A program made the position numbers and the translations under genes. Of a stretch of 64,000 bases of DNA, positions 1 through 9,907 are shown piece after piece (positions within the stretch are counted from its first letter, which is position 1; each line of letters opens with the position of its first letter). The DNA is from Saprospiraceae bacterium (GTDB lineage Bacteria > Bacteroidota > Bacteroidia > Chitinophagales > Saprospiraceae). The notes beneath the pieces are model-generated. The model made no database searches and was not told where the DNA came from. It saw nothing but the letters and a program-made list of their open reading frames with translations. The stretch is taken from assembly GCA_016714895.1 (NCBI GenBank), contig JADKBV010000004.1, positions 907,500 to 971,499 of the forward strand. The letters are read 5' to 3'.

Positions 1-1050
1 TTTTTTGGAAAATTTTGAAGGCATGGCGGATAAAAACACGTTACATTTTGTCAATGTCTCCTGTACTGCTTTGATTCGGTCAGTTTCTTTATAAGGTAAG
101 GTCTGCAATCCTGTAAAAACCCCTTGTTTTCCGCAACCGGCTGCCGTTATACACAGCGTTTGAAATAAGTCAGGTGTGGATTTAAAATCAAAATCAAATG
201 ATCTTTTTTCTTTTATTTCCGGATTTTTTTCAATGATCAAAGTGTTATTTTCAAAAAAAACATCGAGACCAAAAACAGCAGCTACATCCACGATAGAAGA
301 ATCTCCCTGCCAACTATTTGCCGACAGGCCATGTAAAATTAATTTGGCTTTTCGTGATAAAGCGGCTATTCCGAAATAATAAGAAACTGAAGACCAATCT
401 CCTTCAATAAAAATATCTTTTCCCTGATAATGTTGGTGCGCAACCATCAATACATTGTCCTTTTGTGAAACTGTTACACCAAAGTACGACATCACAGAGA
501 TGGTCATTTGGATATATGGTGCAGATACCTGATTTTCAGGTAAATGAATGGTCAATCCTTCGGGCAGATCGGGTGCTGTCATCAACAAAGCCGACACAAA
601 CTGCGAGGTGATATTTTCGTTAAGAAAAACTTCTGAAGATTTTTGTTTTTCAAAAGATCCGAAAATAAAAGGAAATCTGTCGTCTCCGTTTACACTTTGT
701 ATATCACATCCGATTTCTTTTAAAACATTTATCAAAGGCAAAACGGGGCGGTTTTTCAAACCTTCATCAGCATCAATAATTTGTGTACCTTTTCGGGTAG
801 CATAATATGCCGACAAAAACCTTCCTGCTGTTCCGGCGAGTTTTACGTGATGTAAGGGTCTGTCCTGATGTTGTAACGATTCGTTCATAACCAGGGTGTC
901 GTCGCATTCAGGCAGGTTTGAAACAGAAAACGGTTGTTTACACAACGCCTGAATGATCAAAACCCGATTGGCAATACTTTTAGAACCTTCTAAAGAGATG
1001 ATTCCTTCCACCTCACCAGTCGGATGAAAAACTTTTATGGTCTTGTTCAC
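1..1050 (-). CDS. aroA: 3-phosphoshikimate 1-carboxyvinyltransferase (EPSP synthase), partial
   Basis: Makes 5-enolpyruvylshikimate-3-phosphate from shikimate-3-phosphate and PEP in the cytoplasmic chorismate pathway. The reverse strand is open from a GTG at 1050 to the left edge (350 codons of a usual ~420-430), so the C-terminus is missing. Family motifs in order: LEGSKSIANR near the N-terminus (substrate-binding S-K-S), LAGTAGRFLSA (counterpart of GNAGTxxR), EGDWSSVSYYFG, and LPYKETDRIKA close to the edge. The GTG overlaps the TGA of the upstream osmC gene (GTGA), which suggests translational coupling. It is the last visible gene of a phoH-osmC-aroA run; aroB lies nearby on the other strand. 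Family assignment is very secure. Confidence 0.93.
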   Translation of the reverse strand, partial: MNKTIKVFHPTGEVEGIISLEGSKSIANRVLIIQALCKQPFSVSNLPECDDTLVMNESLQHQDRPLHHVKLAGTAGRFLSAYYATRKGTQIIDADEGLKNRPVLPLINVLKEIGCDIQSVNGDDRFPFIFGSFEKQKSSEVFLNENITSQFVSALLMTAPDLPEGLTIHLPENQVSAPYIQMTISVMSYFGVTVSQKDNVLMVAHQHYQGKDIFIEGDWSSVSYYFGIAALSRKAKLILHGLSANSWQGDSSIVDVAAVFGLDVFFENNTLIIEKNPEIKEKRSFDFDFKSTPDLFQTLCITAAGCGKQGVFTGLQTLPYKETDRIKAVQETLTKCNVFLSAMPSKFSKK

Positions 1051-1463
1051 GCCTGTTCAAACCATAAAAATTCGACATTCTGCCTGATATCGGGATGCAG
1101 GCTTTTGGCGACAGGACAGGTCAGTGCTGCATGTTCCAAAATCTTTTTTTCTTTTGAAGAATAATCAATATCCGGCATGGTGAAAGTCACATCTATGCCT
1201 CCGATTCTTCTCGGGTCTGAAACCATATGTTTTGTTATGCTGATTTGCGTCCCGTTGATATCGATACCGTGCGTATCAGCAGCCAGGCCCATGATGGTGA
1301 CCATACAACAACCTAAGGATGTAGCTGTCAGATCAGTGGGTGAAAAAGCTTCTCCTTTGCCGTTGTTGTCAACCGGAGCATCTGTTATGATTTCCTGTCC
1401 TGACCTTAAATGAGTGGCCAGTGTCCTCAGGTCTCCCTGATAAATGATTTTAGCTGTTGTCAT
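1047..1463 (-). CDS. OsmC family protein
   Basis: About 138 residues, the usual size of OsmC/Ohr-type proteins, which reduce organic peroxides or act as related thiol proteins. Two conserved cysteine sites are visible: TSLGCCMV at mid-protein and LTCPVAKSLHPD near the C-terminus, as expected for the redox Cys pair. The frame stays open further upstream into phoH, but the ATG at 1463 (MTTAKIIYQGD) gives the canonical N-terminus and overlaps the phoH stop by 14 bp. The stop overlaps the GTG of aroA. Subfamily (Ohr, OsmC or YhfA-like) is not decided from sequence alone. Confidence 0.88.
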   Translation of the reverse strand: MTTAKIIYQGDLRTLATHLRSGQEIITDAPVDNNGKGEAFSPTDLTATSLGCCMVTIMGLAADTHGIDINGTQISITKHMVSDPRRIGGIDVTFTMPDIDYSSKEKKILEHAALTCPVAKSLHPDIRQNVEFLWFEQA

Positions 1464-2493
1464 GATTATTTTCTTTAAAATCGGATTTTTGTTCTCTTTC
1501 TTTTTCTCTTTGCTCTTTCTTTTTGATGCGTTCTGCCTCTTCGCCTTCTTCAGCGTGGTCGTAAGATCGGATGATTTCTTTGACCAATCTGTGCCTGACG
1601 ACATCTTCAGAGCTTAGCATGAGTTGTCCGATACCCGGAATGGGTGCCAGGATTTCCAGGGCCTTACGAAGTCCGGATTTTTGATGACCCGGCAGGTCAA
1701 TTTGTGATAAGTCTCCTGTCACTACTGCTTTTGCACTGGGTCCTATACGGGTCAGAAACATTTTTATCTGCATGGAAGTACAGTTTTGTGCCTCATCCAA
1801 AATGATAAAAGCATGGTCCAGGGTACGACCTCTCATAAATGCAAGGGGAGCCACTTCAATGACTCTGCTTTGGATAAAAAATGCCAGTTTATCGGCAGGA
1901 ATCATGTCGTCGAGGGCGTCATATAAAGGTCTGAGGTATGGATCCACTTTTTCTTTCATATCACCGGGCAAAAATCCCAGACTTTCTCCGGCTTCGACAG
2001 CAGGTCTGGTGAGAATGATTTTTTTGACCAGTTTTGATTTTAATGCACGGACTGCCAATGCTACTGCGACATATGTTTTACCTGTGCCGGCCGGACCTAC
2101 TGCAAAAACGATGTCATTTTGTTCGCAACATTCGACCAATGCCTTTTGATTGCGGGTTTTTGCTTTAATCGGATTTCCGTTTTTGCCGTACACGATCACA
2201 CCACCGGGAGCGTGCTGACTGATTTTATTGTCCGGAGCATGGTCGCTGGACAATAAATCCTCCACGGCCTGTGTGGTGAGTTCATGTTTTTCACGAATCA
2301 TTTGAACCATCGCTTCCACTTTGGTTTTGACGTTCATGGTTTGTTTTTTATCTCCTTTCAGTTTGATTTGATTCCCCCGGGAAGTAATCTGAACATCGGG
2401 ATAAGCTTTTTTCAGTAAAGCTATTTTGGCATTGTTTTCTCCGTACAATTCTATAGGATCAATGCCTTCTATGGTTAGGATAATGTCGCTCAA
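1450..2493 (-). CDS. phoH: PhoH-like ATPase
   Basis: Cytoplasmic P-loop ATPase of the PhoH family, linked in other bacteria to RNA metabolism and stress. 347 residues, a normal length. Visible motifs: Walker A GPAGTGKTYVAVALA, the conserved TRPAVEAGESLGFLPGD segment, Walker B FIILDEAQN followed by CTSMQIKMFLTRIG, and TGDLSQIDLPG. The N-terminal ~90 residues look like a KH-type region. The C-terminus ends in a charged Glu/Lys/Arg tail. The start is TTG at 2493; an in-frame TAA lies just upstream and there is no ATG between. First gene of the phoH-osmC-aroA group, with overlapping ends. Confidence 0.92.
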   Translation of the reverse strand: MSDIILTIEGIDPIELYGENNAKIALLKKAYPDVQITSRGNQIKLKGDKKQTMNVKTKVEAMVQMIREKHELTTQAVEDLLSSDHAPDNKISQHAPGGVIVYGKNGNPIKAKTRNQKALVECCEQNDIVFAVGPAGTGKTYVAVALAVRALKSKLVKKIILTRPAVEAGESLGFLPGDMKEKVDPYLRPLYDALDDMIPADKLAFFIQSRVIEVAPLAFMRGRTLDHAFIILDEAQNCTSMQIKMFLTRIGPSAKAVVTGDLSQIDLPGHQKSGLRKALEILAPIPGIGQLMLSSEDVVRHRLVKEIIRSYDHAEEGEEAERIKKKEQREKEREQKSDFKENNHDNS

Positions 2494-2641
2494 ACTATGT
2501 GAAAAATTTGTTTAACGATTAAAAAATGTTTTAATATGTGATATTTATATAATATTTAGTTTCTTTGCACACAAATATTAAATAATTTTTCAAAATCAGA
2601 TAGGATTCCTGAAAATTTATTTGAAAAATAACACGTTTTTC

Positions 2642-3412
2642 ATGCAAATAGTTTCATTAACCACGGACTTTGGCGTAAAAGACTATTACGTAGCTAAGTT
2701 AAAAGGTCAGCTTCTTCAGCAAAAGAGGGATTTACAGATTATAGATGTAAGTCACCATATAGCGCCTTATGATATTATTGAGGCGGCATTTTTTATCAAA
2801 AATATTTACCGGCAGTTTCCAAAAGGGAGTATCCATATCGTTGCGGTCAACAACGTCTACCGAAAAAAAAGTGAATATCTGGTTTTTGAGCGGGAAGAGC
2901 AGTTTTTTATCGGGCCCAACAATGGAGTTTTTTCTTTGCTTTTTGAAGAATTGTCAGCCAAAGATGTATTTCTCATCAATGACTTACCGCCACAAACGCT
3001 TTTTTATGAAGAGCTGTATGCGAGAGCGACGGGTTATGTAAGTGCCGGACTACCACTTGACGAAATCGGAAATCATCCGGAAGAATTTGTACAAAGACTC
3101 GAATTGAAGCCGGTGATAACCCAAAGTCAGATACGGGCGACCATTATATATGTCGATCATTATGACAATGTCATTGTCAATCTTAAAAAAGAGGAATTTG
3201 ATAAAATCCGCAACAACAGATCTTTTGAAATTTATTATAAACAACACGATCCTATAAACTATCTCAGCAGACATTACGGTGATGTGGCTATTGGAGATCC
3301 GCTGGCATTTTTTAACAGTTCAGGATATCTGGAAATTGCTATTAATATGGGTAAAGCTTGTTCGTCGTTCAATCTTCACCGAAACGAAAACATTCAGATC
3401 AATTTTTATTAG
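2642..3412 (+). CDS. SAM hydroxide adenosyltransferase (DUF62 family)
   Basis: Member of the SAM hydroxide adenosyltransferase / fluorinase-chlorinase family, which splits S-adenosylmethionine with water to adenosine and methionine. About 256 residues. The N-terminal MQIVSLTTDFGVKDYYVAKL carries the family TTDFG motif; IDVSHHIAPYDIIEAAFF and FIGPNNGVFSLLFEE are further hallmarks, and YVDHYDNVIVNL lies in the C-terminal domain. A TTG seven codons upstream is in frame, but the ATG at 2642 gives the canonical start. Divergent from phoH, with ~150 bp of AT-rich DNA between, and followed closely by the ABM-domain gene and aroB on the same strand. Confidence 0.88.
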   Translation: MQIVSLTTDFGVKDYYVAKLKGQLLQQKRDLQIIDVSHHIAPYDIIEAAFFIKNIYRQFPKGSIHIVAVNNVYRKKSEYLVFEREEQFFIGPNNGVFSLLFEELSAKDVFLINDLPPQTLFYEELYARATGYVSAGLPLDEIGNHPEEFVQRLELKPVITQSQIRATIIYVDHYDNVIVNLKKEEFDKIRNNRSFEIYYKQHDPINYLSRHYGDVAIGDPLAFFNSSGYLEIAINMGKACSSFNLHRNENIQINFY

Positions 3413-3423
3413 AGCTAAAAAAA

Positions 3424-3720
3424 ATGATTAAAAGAATTGTGCGACTTTGTTTTAAAAAAGAAAATACAGAAATATTTGAAGAAATATTTCACACAAGTAA
3501 ACATAAAATCAGAACATTTCCCGGTTGTGAACATTTAGAGTTGTGCAAAGACGTCAAGGATGAACGCGTATATTACACCGTGAGTATTTGGGATCATGAA
3601 GACAGTCTGGAAGCATACAGGAAATCACCTTTATTTGAGACCACCTGGGCAAAAACAAAAATATTATTTGACGAAAAGCCTATGGCTTTTTCTTTAAAAA
3701 CTTTAGAAACCTTAATCTGA
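3424..3720 (+). CDS. ABM-domain (antibiotic biosynthesis monooxygenase-like) small protein
   Basis: Small dimeric alpha/beta-barrel type protein of 98 residues. Features: N-terminal strand MIKRIVRLCFK, a helix with EIFEEIFHTSKHKI, then FPGCEHLELCKD and YYTVSIWDHEDSLEAYRKSPLF, the usual ABM layout of G-C-x-x-L and W-x-x-x-x-x-L-x-x-Y-R. The ATG at 3424 is preferred over an upstream in-frame start inside the previous gene. It ends one base before aroB, so it belongs to the same transcript. Substrate unknown; members range from heme-degrading enzymes to quinol monooxygenases. Confidence 0.75.
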   Translation: MIKRIVRLCFKKENTEIFEEIFHTSKHKIRTFPGCEHLELCKDVKDERVYYTVSIWDHEDSLEAYRKSPLFETTWAKTKILFDEKPMAFSLKTLETLI

Positions 3721-3721
3721 A

Positions 3722-4804
3722 ATGATATTAACGCAACCCGCAGCAAAAGTAGCCAAAAACCAAACCGTGCAACAAAAGATAATTTTTGAGGATTGGGAAT
3801 CCGTTCGTGACATAGTCAATGACCCTAAATACAGTCAGGTAGTCGTTTTTGTGGACAGCAATACGGAAAAATTATGTTTGTTTACCTTTTTTGAGCATAT
3901 AGACAGGCAAGTCAGGGTAATCAGCATTCCTGCGGGGGAAGAACATAAAACCCTGGACACCTGTGCATATGTGTATGAACAGATGATCCGGAAAAATATA
4001 GACAGAGAAAGTCTGGGAGTATTGATAGGTGGTGGAATGGTAGGTGATCTGACAGGATATTGTTGTGCCACGTATATGCGCGGTATTCCATTTGTATCGA
4101 TCCCTACGACGTTGTTGAGTCAGGTTGATGCCTGTGTCGGCGGTAAATTGGGTGTGGATGTCAAAGGTTTAAAAAATGTGGTCGGTGTCTTTCAGGAACC
4201 CGAAAAAGTGTTTGTTTTTCAATCTTTTTTGAAGACATTGCCACAAGTACATGTAAGAAACGGATTTGCAGAAGTGATCAAACATTGGTTGATAGCAGAT
4301 CAAAAATCATTTTATGAAGCGGGTAAAGAAGTTTTTTCTTATGATAAAAATCCTGAAAAATGGGTAGCTTCTTCTATCAGAACCAAGCTCGACATTACGA
4401 CAAAAGATCCCAAAGAAACAGGTTTACGTAAAATATTAAATTTTGGTCACACGATAGGACATGCCATTGAAACTTCAGGATTGATTAAAGGAATACCGAT
4501 TTTGCATGGTGAAGCTATTGCGGTTGGAATGATATGCGAGAGTTATATTTCATACAGGATGAATCTATTGACAGAAGGTGAAAATTTTGCCATAAGGCAA
4601 TATATAATCTCCATTTTCGGGCACAACCCCAGATGGGTTTCAGAACCTGAACAACTTGTCGAACTGATGTATAAAGACAAAAAAAACCGGAACGGCAAGA
4701 TCAGATTTTCATTGCTCGAAGGTGTAGGGAATGCAGTATACAACTGGGAAGTGCCTCAGGAAATCATTTATGAAAGTTTGTATTTTTATAAACAAAAGTG
4801 GTAG
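3722..4804 (+). CDS. aroB: 3-dehydroquinate synthase
   Basis: Converts DAHP to 3-dehydroquinate, the second step of the shikimate pathway, with NAD and a divalent metal in the cytoplasm. 360 residues, normal size. Visible: NAD-binding glycine-rich GVLIGGGMVGDLTGY, the PTTLLSQVDACVGGK motif with substrate-binding lysine, NGFAEVIKHWLI (metal Glu region), LNFGHTIGHAIE and LHGEAIAVGM with metal-binding histidines. The ATG at 3722 follows the stop of the ABM gene by one base. aroA is close by on the other strand, so two shikimate genes cluster here. Confidence 0.95.
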   Translation: MILTQPAAKVAKNQTVQQKIIFEDWESVRDIVNDPKYSQVVVFVDSNTEKLCLFTFFEHIDRQVRVISIPAGEEHKTLDTCAYVYEQMIRKNIDRESLGVLIGGGMVGDLTGYCCATYMRGIPFVSIPTTLLSQVDACVGGKLGVDVKGLKNVVGVFQEPEKVFVFQSFLKTLPQVHVRNGFAEVIKHWLIADQKSFYEAGKEVFSYDKNPEKWVASSIRTKLDITTKDPKETGLRKILNFGHTIGHAIETSGLIKGIPILHGEAIAVGMICESYISYRMNLLTEGENFAIRQYIISIFGHNPRWVSEPEQLVELMYKDKKNRNGKIRFSLLEGVGNAVYNWEVPQEIIYESLYFYKQKW

Positions 4805-4893
4805 GAGGTTTAAGTTAGGAAGGATAAGTTCGGAGGTTTTAGTTCAGAGCCGGGAGGGAAGAGGATCATGCTCCGGGCAGAATTTTGATCTTT

Positions 4894-4926
4894 TTTGTAG
4901 CGAAATTTAAAATTTAATTATCTTTG
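4894..4926 (+). promoter_or_regulatory. Bacteroidota-type promoter upstream of the GIN-domain gene
   Basis: TTTG at 4894-4897, then 21 bp, then TATCTTTG at 4919-4926. This fits the Bacteroidota consensus TTTG-N19-21-TAnnTTTG and would give a leader of about 100 nt for the gene at 5037. The DNA between aroB and here (4805-4870) is G-rich with a repeated ggaggtttta-like word and no gene. Confidence 0.5.
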
Positions 4927-5036
4927 TAGAGACAACCGTTTTCCCGAAACGTTTATTTACTTGTAATTCCGGTTTTAACGTCAACACGTGTGAAAATCCG
5001 GGAGTAGATTACTTTTAAGAATTTAATATCAAATAT

Positions 5037-5753
5037 ATGTTTTGTGCTGTAGTATATCGGTTTGAAATCATTCGGTTTGTTTTTCTGGTATGGATATGTT
5101 TTCCGGCTTTTCAGGCGGAAGCACAAGTGAAGGAGTTGAATCCGTTTCAGCGGATAAAAGCTGCGGGAGATGTCAGTGTTGAGATTATACAATCTGAAGA
5201 ACACAAGGCAGAATATACCATCCTTAAAGGTTTTGAGAGGGATTTAGTGTTTGAAATGAAAGATGATTTGCTGACAATCCGGGTAAAAGCGCCGGAAAAG
5301 TCAAAATACAACCGATTGGTCACCAAAGCCAAAGTGAAACTATATTGTAAAGAACTCAGGGAAATAAACATCGGAAATTTGTCTGCTATAAGTAACCGCG
5401 ATACTTTTTCGGCCAATTTTTTGAAAATCAGCGGCTCCAAAAGCGGTAAAGGCAGTTTTACGCTGCGATGTTTTGATTTGAGTGTGGAAGCATCCCAGAC
5501 TTGTTTTGTCAGTTTAGCCGGGAAAACACAAACCCTTAGGGTCCGGGCGTTGACTCAAGCGACTGTATCAGCAGAATCCTTATGGGCCAAAGAAGTGAAT
5601 GTGGAAACTTCAGGAAGTTCAAAAGTTAATGTATATGCTGAGAGTGCCCTTTCCGGGAAAGTATCAGAAGGAGCCGTTTTGACGTACAAAGGCAATCCTA
5701 CGTATAAAAATATTGACAGTCAACAGGGCGGAAAAGTCGTCGAACCGAAGTAA
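5037..5753 (+). CDS. Secreted GIN-domain (DUF2807) protein, putative adhesin-like
   Basis: 238-residue exported protein. The N-terminus has a hydrophobic stretch ending at QAEAQ, a plausible signal peptidase site near residue 32. The rest is a right-handed beta-solenoid of the DUF2807 'head GIN' type: FQRIKAAGDVSVEIIQSEEHK, then repeats such as LREINIGNLSAISNRDTF, LKISGSKSGKGSFTL, VNVETSGSSKVNVYAES and a terminal SEGAVLTYKGNPTYKN. Such proteins are common in Bacteroidota and are surface- or periplasm-located with unknown ligand. It sits alone between aroB and a long non-coding stretch and has its own promoter. No T9SS tail is seen. Confidence 0.8.
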   Translation: MFCAVVYRFEIIRFVFLVWICFPAFQAEAQVKELNPFQRIKAAGDVSVEIIQSEEHKAEYTILKGFERDLVFEMKDDLLTIRVKAPEKSKYNRLVTKAKVKLYCKELREINIGNLSAISNRDTFSANFLKISGSKSGKGSFTLRCFDLSVEASQTCFVSLAGKTQTLRVRALTQATVSAESLWAKEVNVETSGSSKVNVYAESALSGKVSEGAVLTYKGNPTYKNIDSQQGGKVVEPK

Positions 5754-6140
5754 AAAGGGAATGGAATTATTTGAAGGATTTTTGACTACGCATTATAATA
5801 AGATGTAATCATCAATTATGAAATCGAAATAAAAAATAATCATCAGACAGATAAATAATCGTTGGTTGTCAAAAGTTTATTTTATGCTGTTTGAAAGACA
5901 ACAGAAAAAAAAACGATGAAATAATATTGATGAAAGGACTTTTTTATTTGTCTGCGTACTATTCATTTCGGGTTTCCGAAAAAAATGTCGTAACGAAGAC
6001 ATTTTACTAAAAAGTGAAAAAAATTAATATTAAAAAGAAAACAGAATTTTATTTTGTACTTTGCAAAGATATCTGATCATAATGTTATAATATTTTGTAT
6101 GAATAAACAACAGAAGGAATATTCTTCTGAATACATCTTT

Positions 6141-6391
6141 GGCCCCGGGGGGGGGGGCCCCCCCCAAACGGCCGCGGCGGGGGGGGCGGCCCCCGGGGGG
6201 CGGCCCCCGGGGGGGCCCCCCGCCCCCCCGCCCGGCGGGGGGGGCCCCCCCGCCCGGCGGGGGGGGGCCGCCGCCCCCCCGGGGGGGCGGGGGGGCGGGC
6301 GGGCCCCCCCCCCCGGGGGGGGGGCCGGGGGGGGCCCCCCCCGGGGGGGGGGGGGGGGGGGCGGGCCCCCCCCCCCCCCCGCCCCCCCCCC
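6141..6391. other. 250-bp near-pure G/C low-complexity block, probable sequence artefact
   Basis: From 6141 to 6391 the sequence is G and C only, apart from three A bases at 6166-6168, in alternating homopolymer runs of up to about 14 bases. The DNA on both sides is strongly AT-rich. Open frames on both strands encode only Gly/Pro/Arg/Ala runs and are not genes. The whole intergenic stretch 5754-6671 has no credible ORF. Outside the block it holds two small hairpins with A-runs (tcgggtttccga near 5969 and tcggaaaccga near 6570) and promoter-like TATCTTTG at 6482. A base-calling or consensus failure is the simplest reading. Confidence 0.8.
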
Positions 6392-6461
6392 TTTTTTGCC
6401 AGGCTTTTATCATATCTAAAAAAGCGAATATCAATGTTTTTTCCATATGTTAATGATGTAT

Positions 6462-6489
6462 TTTGTTTAAAATCAATACACTATCTTTG
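6462..6489 (+). promoter_or_regulatory. Putative promoter for the first T9SS cargo gene
   Basis: TTTG at 6462-6465 and TATCTTTG at 6482-6489, a match to the Bacteroidota -33/-7 elements with a short spacer of 16 bp. It would drive the gene starting at 6672 with a leader near 175 nt. The -7 box is perfect; the spacer is below the usual range. Confidence 0.35.
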
Positions 6490-6671
6490 AATAAAATTAA
6501 ATTTAAAATTGTATGTATTTATATTTATTAACCCGATGATTGTAGAAAGAGGACCTGACAACCGATTAAATTCGGAAACCGAAAAAAAGTATGGGGAGCG
6601 CGCACTCATATAAGGATGTAAATTTTATTGTTTAGGGGCATAAAACTGCAAAAATCAAAAAATCTTTTGTT

Positions 6672-9600
6672 ATGAAACAAAAATTGAGTAATTTTGAGGT
6701 GATGAATTTTCAACGCAACAACGCAACAACGCAACAACGCAATACCAAAATTAAATTTTGGAGTAAACTGTTATTTCTTTTTATTTTAATGTTTGTGAAC
6801 ATTGGCTTTTCACAAAATTGTATTTTTGAAAACCCAACATGGCCTCCTAATGGTGTATTTAACCCTTGTTACCTTGGTAGTGGCAGTTTAACAGACATTG
6901 GTCTCTTCCCATGTGGAGTTCCTCCGGGTCCAACCTTTGATTTTGAAAATAAAATTTGGACCATTGACGGAAATTTAATTATTGACAGGCACTCTAAATT
7001 TAAAGGATGTACTTTCAATTTTACTGAAAATGGATCAATAAGTTTTGGTAAACACCCAAGTGTTACATCAATGATAGGACCCGGTCCAATTTGGGTTACG
7101 TTTGAAAATTGTACTTTCATAGGATGTAATGATGATTATTGGCAGGGAATAACTTATAATGTAAGTAGTGTTGACAATGGACCTGTCCTTAGTATTATTA
7201 ATTCGACAATTAAAAATGCAGAAACTGGTTTAAAGATTCTTACAACAAATAGGTTTAATGGAAGATTAAATCTAAACACTGTAACTTTCGACAATAATAA
7301 TATTGGAGCTCATTTTGTTGGACCTTTTTCGATGAAAGAGTATATTCTTTCAGATTGCCAATTTAAAAACGGTGATATTGGCATACAAGTGGATGATTTC
7401 CCAAGAAACGATGATCCTCTAAGCACCCATCGAGCAATAATATTTGATAATATCGGCCTATTTGAAAATCAAAATATTGGAATCAAATGTAACAATACTG
7501 AAGGAATCACAATAAGTAGAAATACATTTACTAATTGTGTAAAGGCAATCAATATTTTTGATTTAAAATCTATACCCCGCATGTAAATCTACTTGTAGAA
7601 AGAAATGTTTTAACAAATATATCATCATGTGGTATATGTATTGATGGTTTGGAAAATGGATCTATTGCAAATATTTTAGAAAATACAATTTACGGTAATT
7701 CGACATTTTTAAAATCTTTTGGGGTTCATGTAAAAAATGCCCGTGGAACAAACTTAAGGATTTCAAGCAATAATATAATATCAGGTTTTAGCTCCGGTAT
7801 TGAATTGTATCAAAATGTCTTTAATATCCTGAGTATTGGAAGAAATACGCAAATAAGTTCAAATAGAATAGGTATATCCGCATATATTTCTGACTGGTTT
7901 GAAGGTTTAAGCATCTCAAACAATACAAGTATTTCCAACAATATTATAGCTGGTATTTCAATTTATGGTGGTAGCCAAGGGAGAATTTTGAATAACCAGT
8001 TTAATATATTAAATACACCTGCAGTAGGAATTGATTTAAAAATTCCCTTCTTTTATGATTTAGAGAATAACACAATGTTATCTAATTTTTCAGAAACCGC
8101 AAACAAACCATTTATAAAGCTGTCGAATGGCATAAAAACTAATTTATGCTGTAACAATCTAAGCGATAATGAAACCGGTGTTCACATCTATGGTACGAAT
8201 TCTTTAACCGGCATCCGTAACACCACTTTTAATAATAATAACTTTATTCTTGAAAATAGCATCATTGGTGACAATCCACACGCCGGAAACAGGTTTAAAG
8301 GTCAGACAACTGGCTTGTTGTTGGCAAGTAGTCCTTCATCAAACAGATTTACTGTAAATGTGAATGAAAGTAATTTGAACCTTGGTCAAATAAAGCCGTT
8401 GCAGATTGAACCATTATTATTTGCTGATGATTGGTTTTTTAACGATATTAATGGTAGTTCAATGCTATGTACAGCTGGTTGCGGTTTCGTCAGAAGAAGT
8501 TTTAATGATGATGAAGATCAGGATGAGTTGAATATCCCGGATTTAGGTGCTTGTTATCCGTCAGGATTGGACCGCGACGGAGATGGTATTTGTGACCAGA
8601 ATGATCCGGATCCTGATGATCCTTGCTCTTCGATTATGATGGATATGGATGGTGATGGCGTTTGTGACCCGATTGACCCGGACCCCAATGATCCTTGTAC
8701 ACCTTTATCTTTGGATACGGACGGCGATGGCATTTGTGATACATCCGACCCTGACGCCAATGATCCTTGTGATCCTAATAGTTTGGATACGGACGGCGAT
8801 GGCGTTTGTGATCAATATGACGGAGATCCGGATGTACCTTTTATTCCCTTTATTGATCCGGTCATCGGCAACTGTTTACCTCCAACAAATTATAATGGTG
8901 ATCATCGCTTGCAGTTAGGATGTGCACCGGGAGGATTGACTTTTGACATTCAGAATCTGGAAAAACTGACAAATTATCCTGTCGTAAATTCCCCTTACGA
9001 TGCATTAAATGTCATTGAATCCAAGGAGGCATTGTACAAAATTTTACATACAACACCTGTATTGAGACAACAAAGCGAAATATTGGCTATGGCGTATAAC
9101 AATCTTTGTGATGATGACATCAAAGACATCATGGAAGTTGAATATCTTTTGGAGGACTATCATAAACAAAGCAACAATACGAACAAAAATATTAAGAAAA
9201 AAGAATTATACTTGCAGAGATTGTCCAAACTGGCAGCTTTACTCACAGATACGATTCCTGCTGACTCCATACATTTGGTGAGACTCTATCTGGCAGGTGA
9301 AACAGTATTTCAGGACATCAAAAATTTGTACAATCAATTGAACAATGACAAATTGACAAAAAATCAAATTCTGATTAATAAAATCAATTCCTTACCTCAA
9401 AACAATCTTGTGTATTCAACCTTAAAAGAATATTATCAAATTTTTTATAACAAAATTATTCTTGATAACCCTTTGAGTTTTGGTGATACTATCTCTTTAT
9501 CTTTGATAGCAGAGTTATGTCCTTTAGAATATGGAAAAGTAGTCTATAAAGCCAGAGAAATGCTGCTTGGGGAAGGATTTAGAGATGAAGGTGATTTTGA

Positions 9601-9901
9601 GGATAATTGTTTGAGTGTAGAGTTCCGAAGCAAAAAATTCGAAACGGTTTCTGAATATTCATCTCTTTATTGTAATATTTATCCAAATCCAGCTCTGGAT
9701 AAAGTTTTTATTAAAACAACTTTTCAAATTGCAGAAATACAACTTTTTAATCATCTGGGATCCTCGGTATTTGCAAACAAAAATCTTTCCGGAACTTCTT
9801 ATGAAGTGTCAGCTGAATCTTTGCCTGCCGGATTATACTATTTTACTATACACGGTAATAAAGGTGAAAAAATATTTAAAAAAGTGATTTTTGTCCGTTA
9901 A
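6672..9901 (+). CDS. T9SS-secreted beta-helix protein with calcium-binding repeats (one frame break)
   Basis: One gene of about 1075 codons read in two pieces (6672-7586 and ~7571-9901). The break lies at the cccc run 7574-7577; adding one C restores KSIPPHVNLLVERN. Order: an unusual N-terminal tail with a 9-bp period (caacgcaa, 6711-6742), a signal peptide (FWSKLLFLFILMFVNIGFS), a long right-handed beta-helix rich in Asn/Ile/Ser (residues ~40-600), four to five thrombospondin type 3-like Ca-binding repeats of the DxDGDGICDxxDPDxxDPC kind (8560-8840), an alpha-helical linker, and a T9SS sorting domain (IYPNPALDKVFI ... GLYYFTI ... KKVIFVR). A probable surface or secreted carbohydrate-binding or adhesin-like protein; substrate unknown. 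Start could be 6672 or 6702. Confidence 0.82.
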
Positions 9902-9907
9902 TGAATT

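Noticed and set aside
1047..1604. Longer OsmC start at 1604
   Set aside because: The extra 47 residues are a Lys/Glu-rich shadow of the phoH C-terminus; the ATG at 1463 gives the family N-terminus.
6141..6420. Gly/Pro-rich open frames in the G/C block
   Set aside because: Open on both strands only because the block lacks A/T for stop codons; no plausible protein composition.
6711..6742. CRISPR-like short tandem repeats
   Set aside because: The unit is only 9 bp without spacers and is read through as protein; no cas genes in the window.
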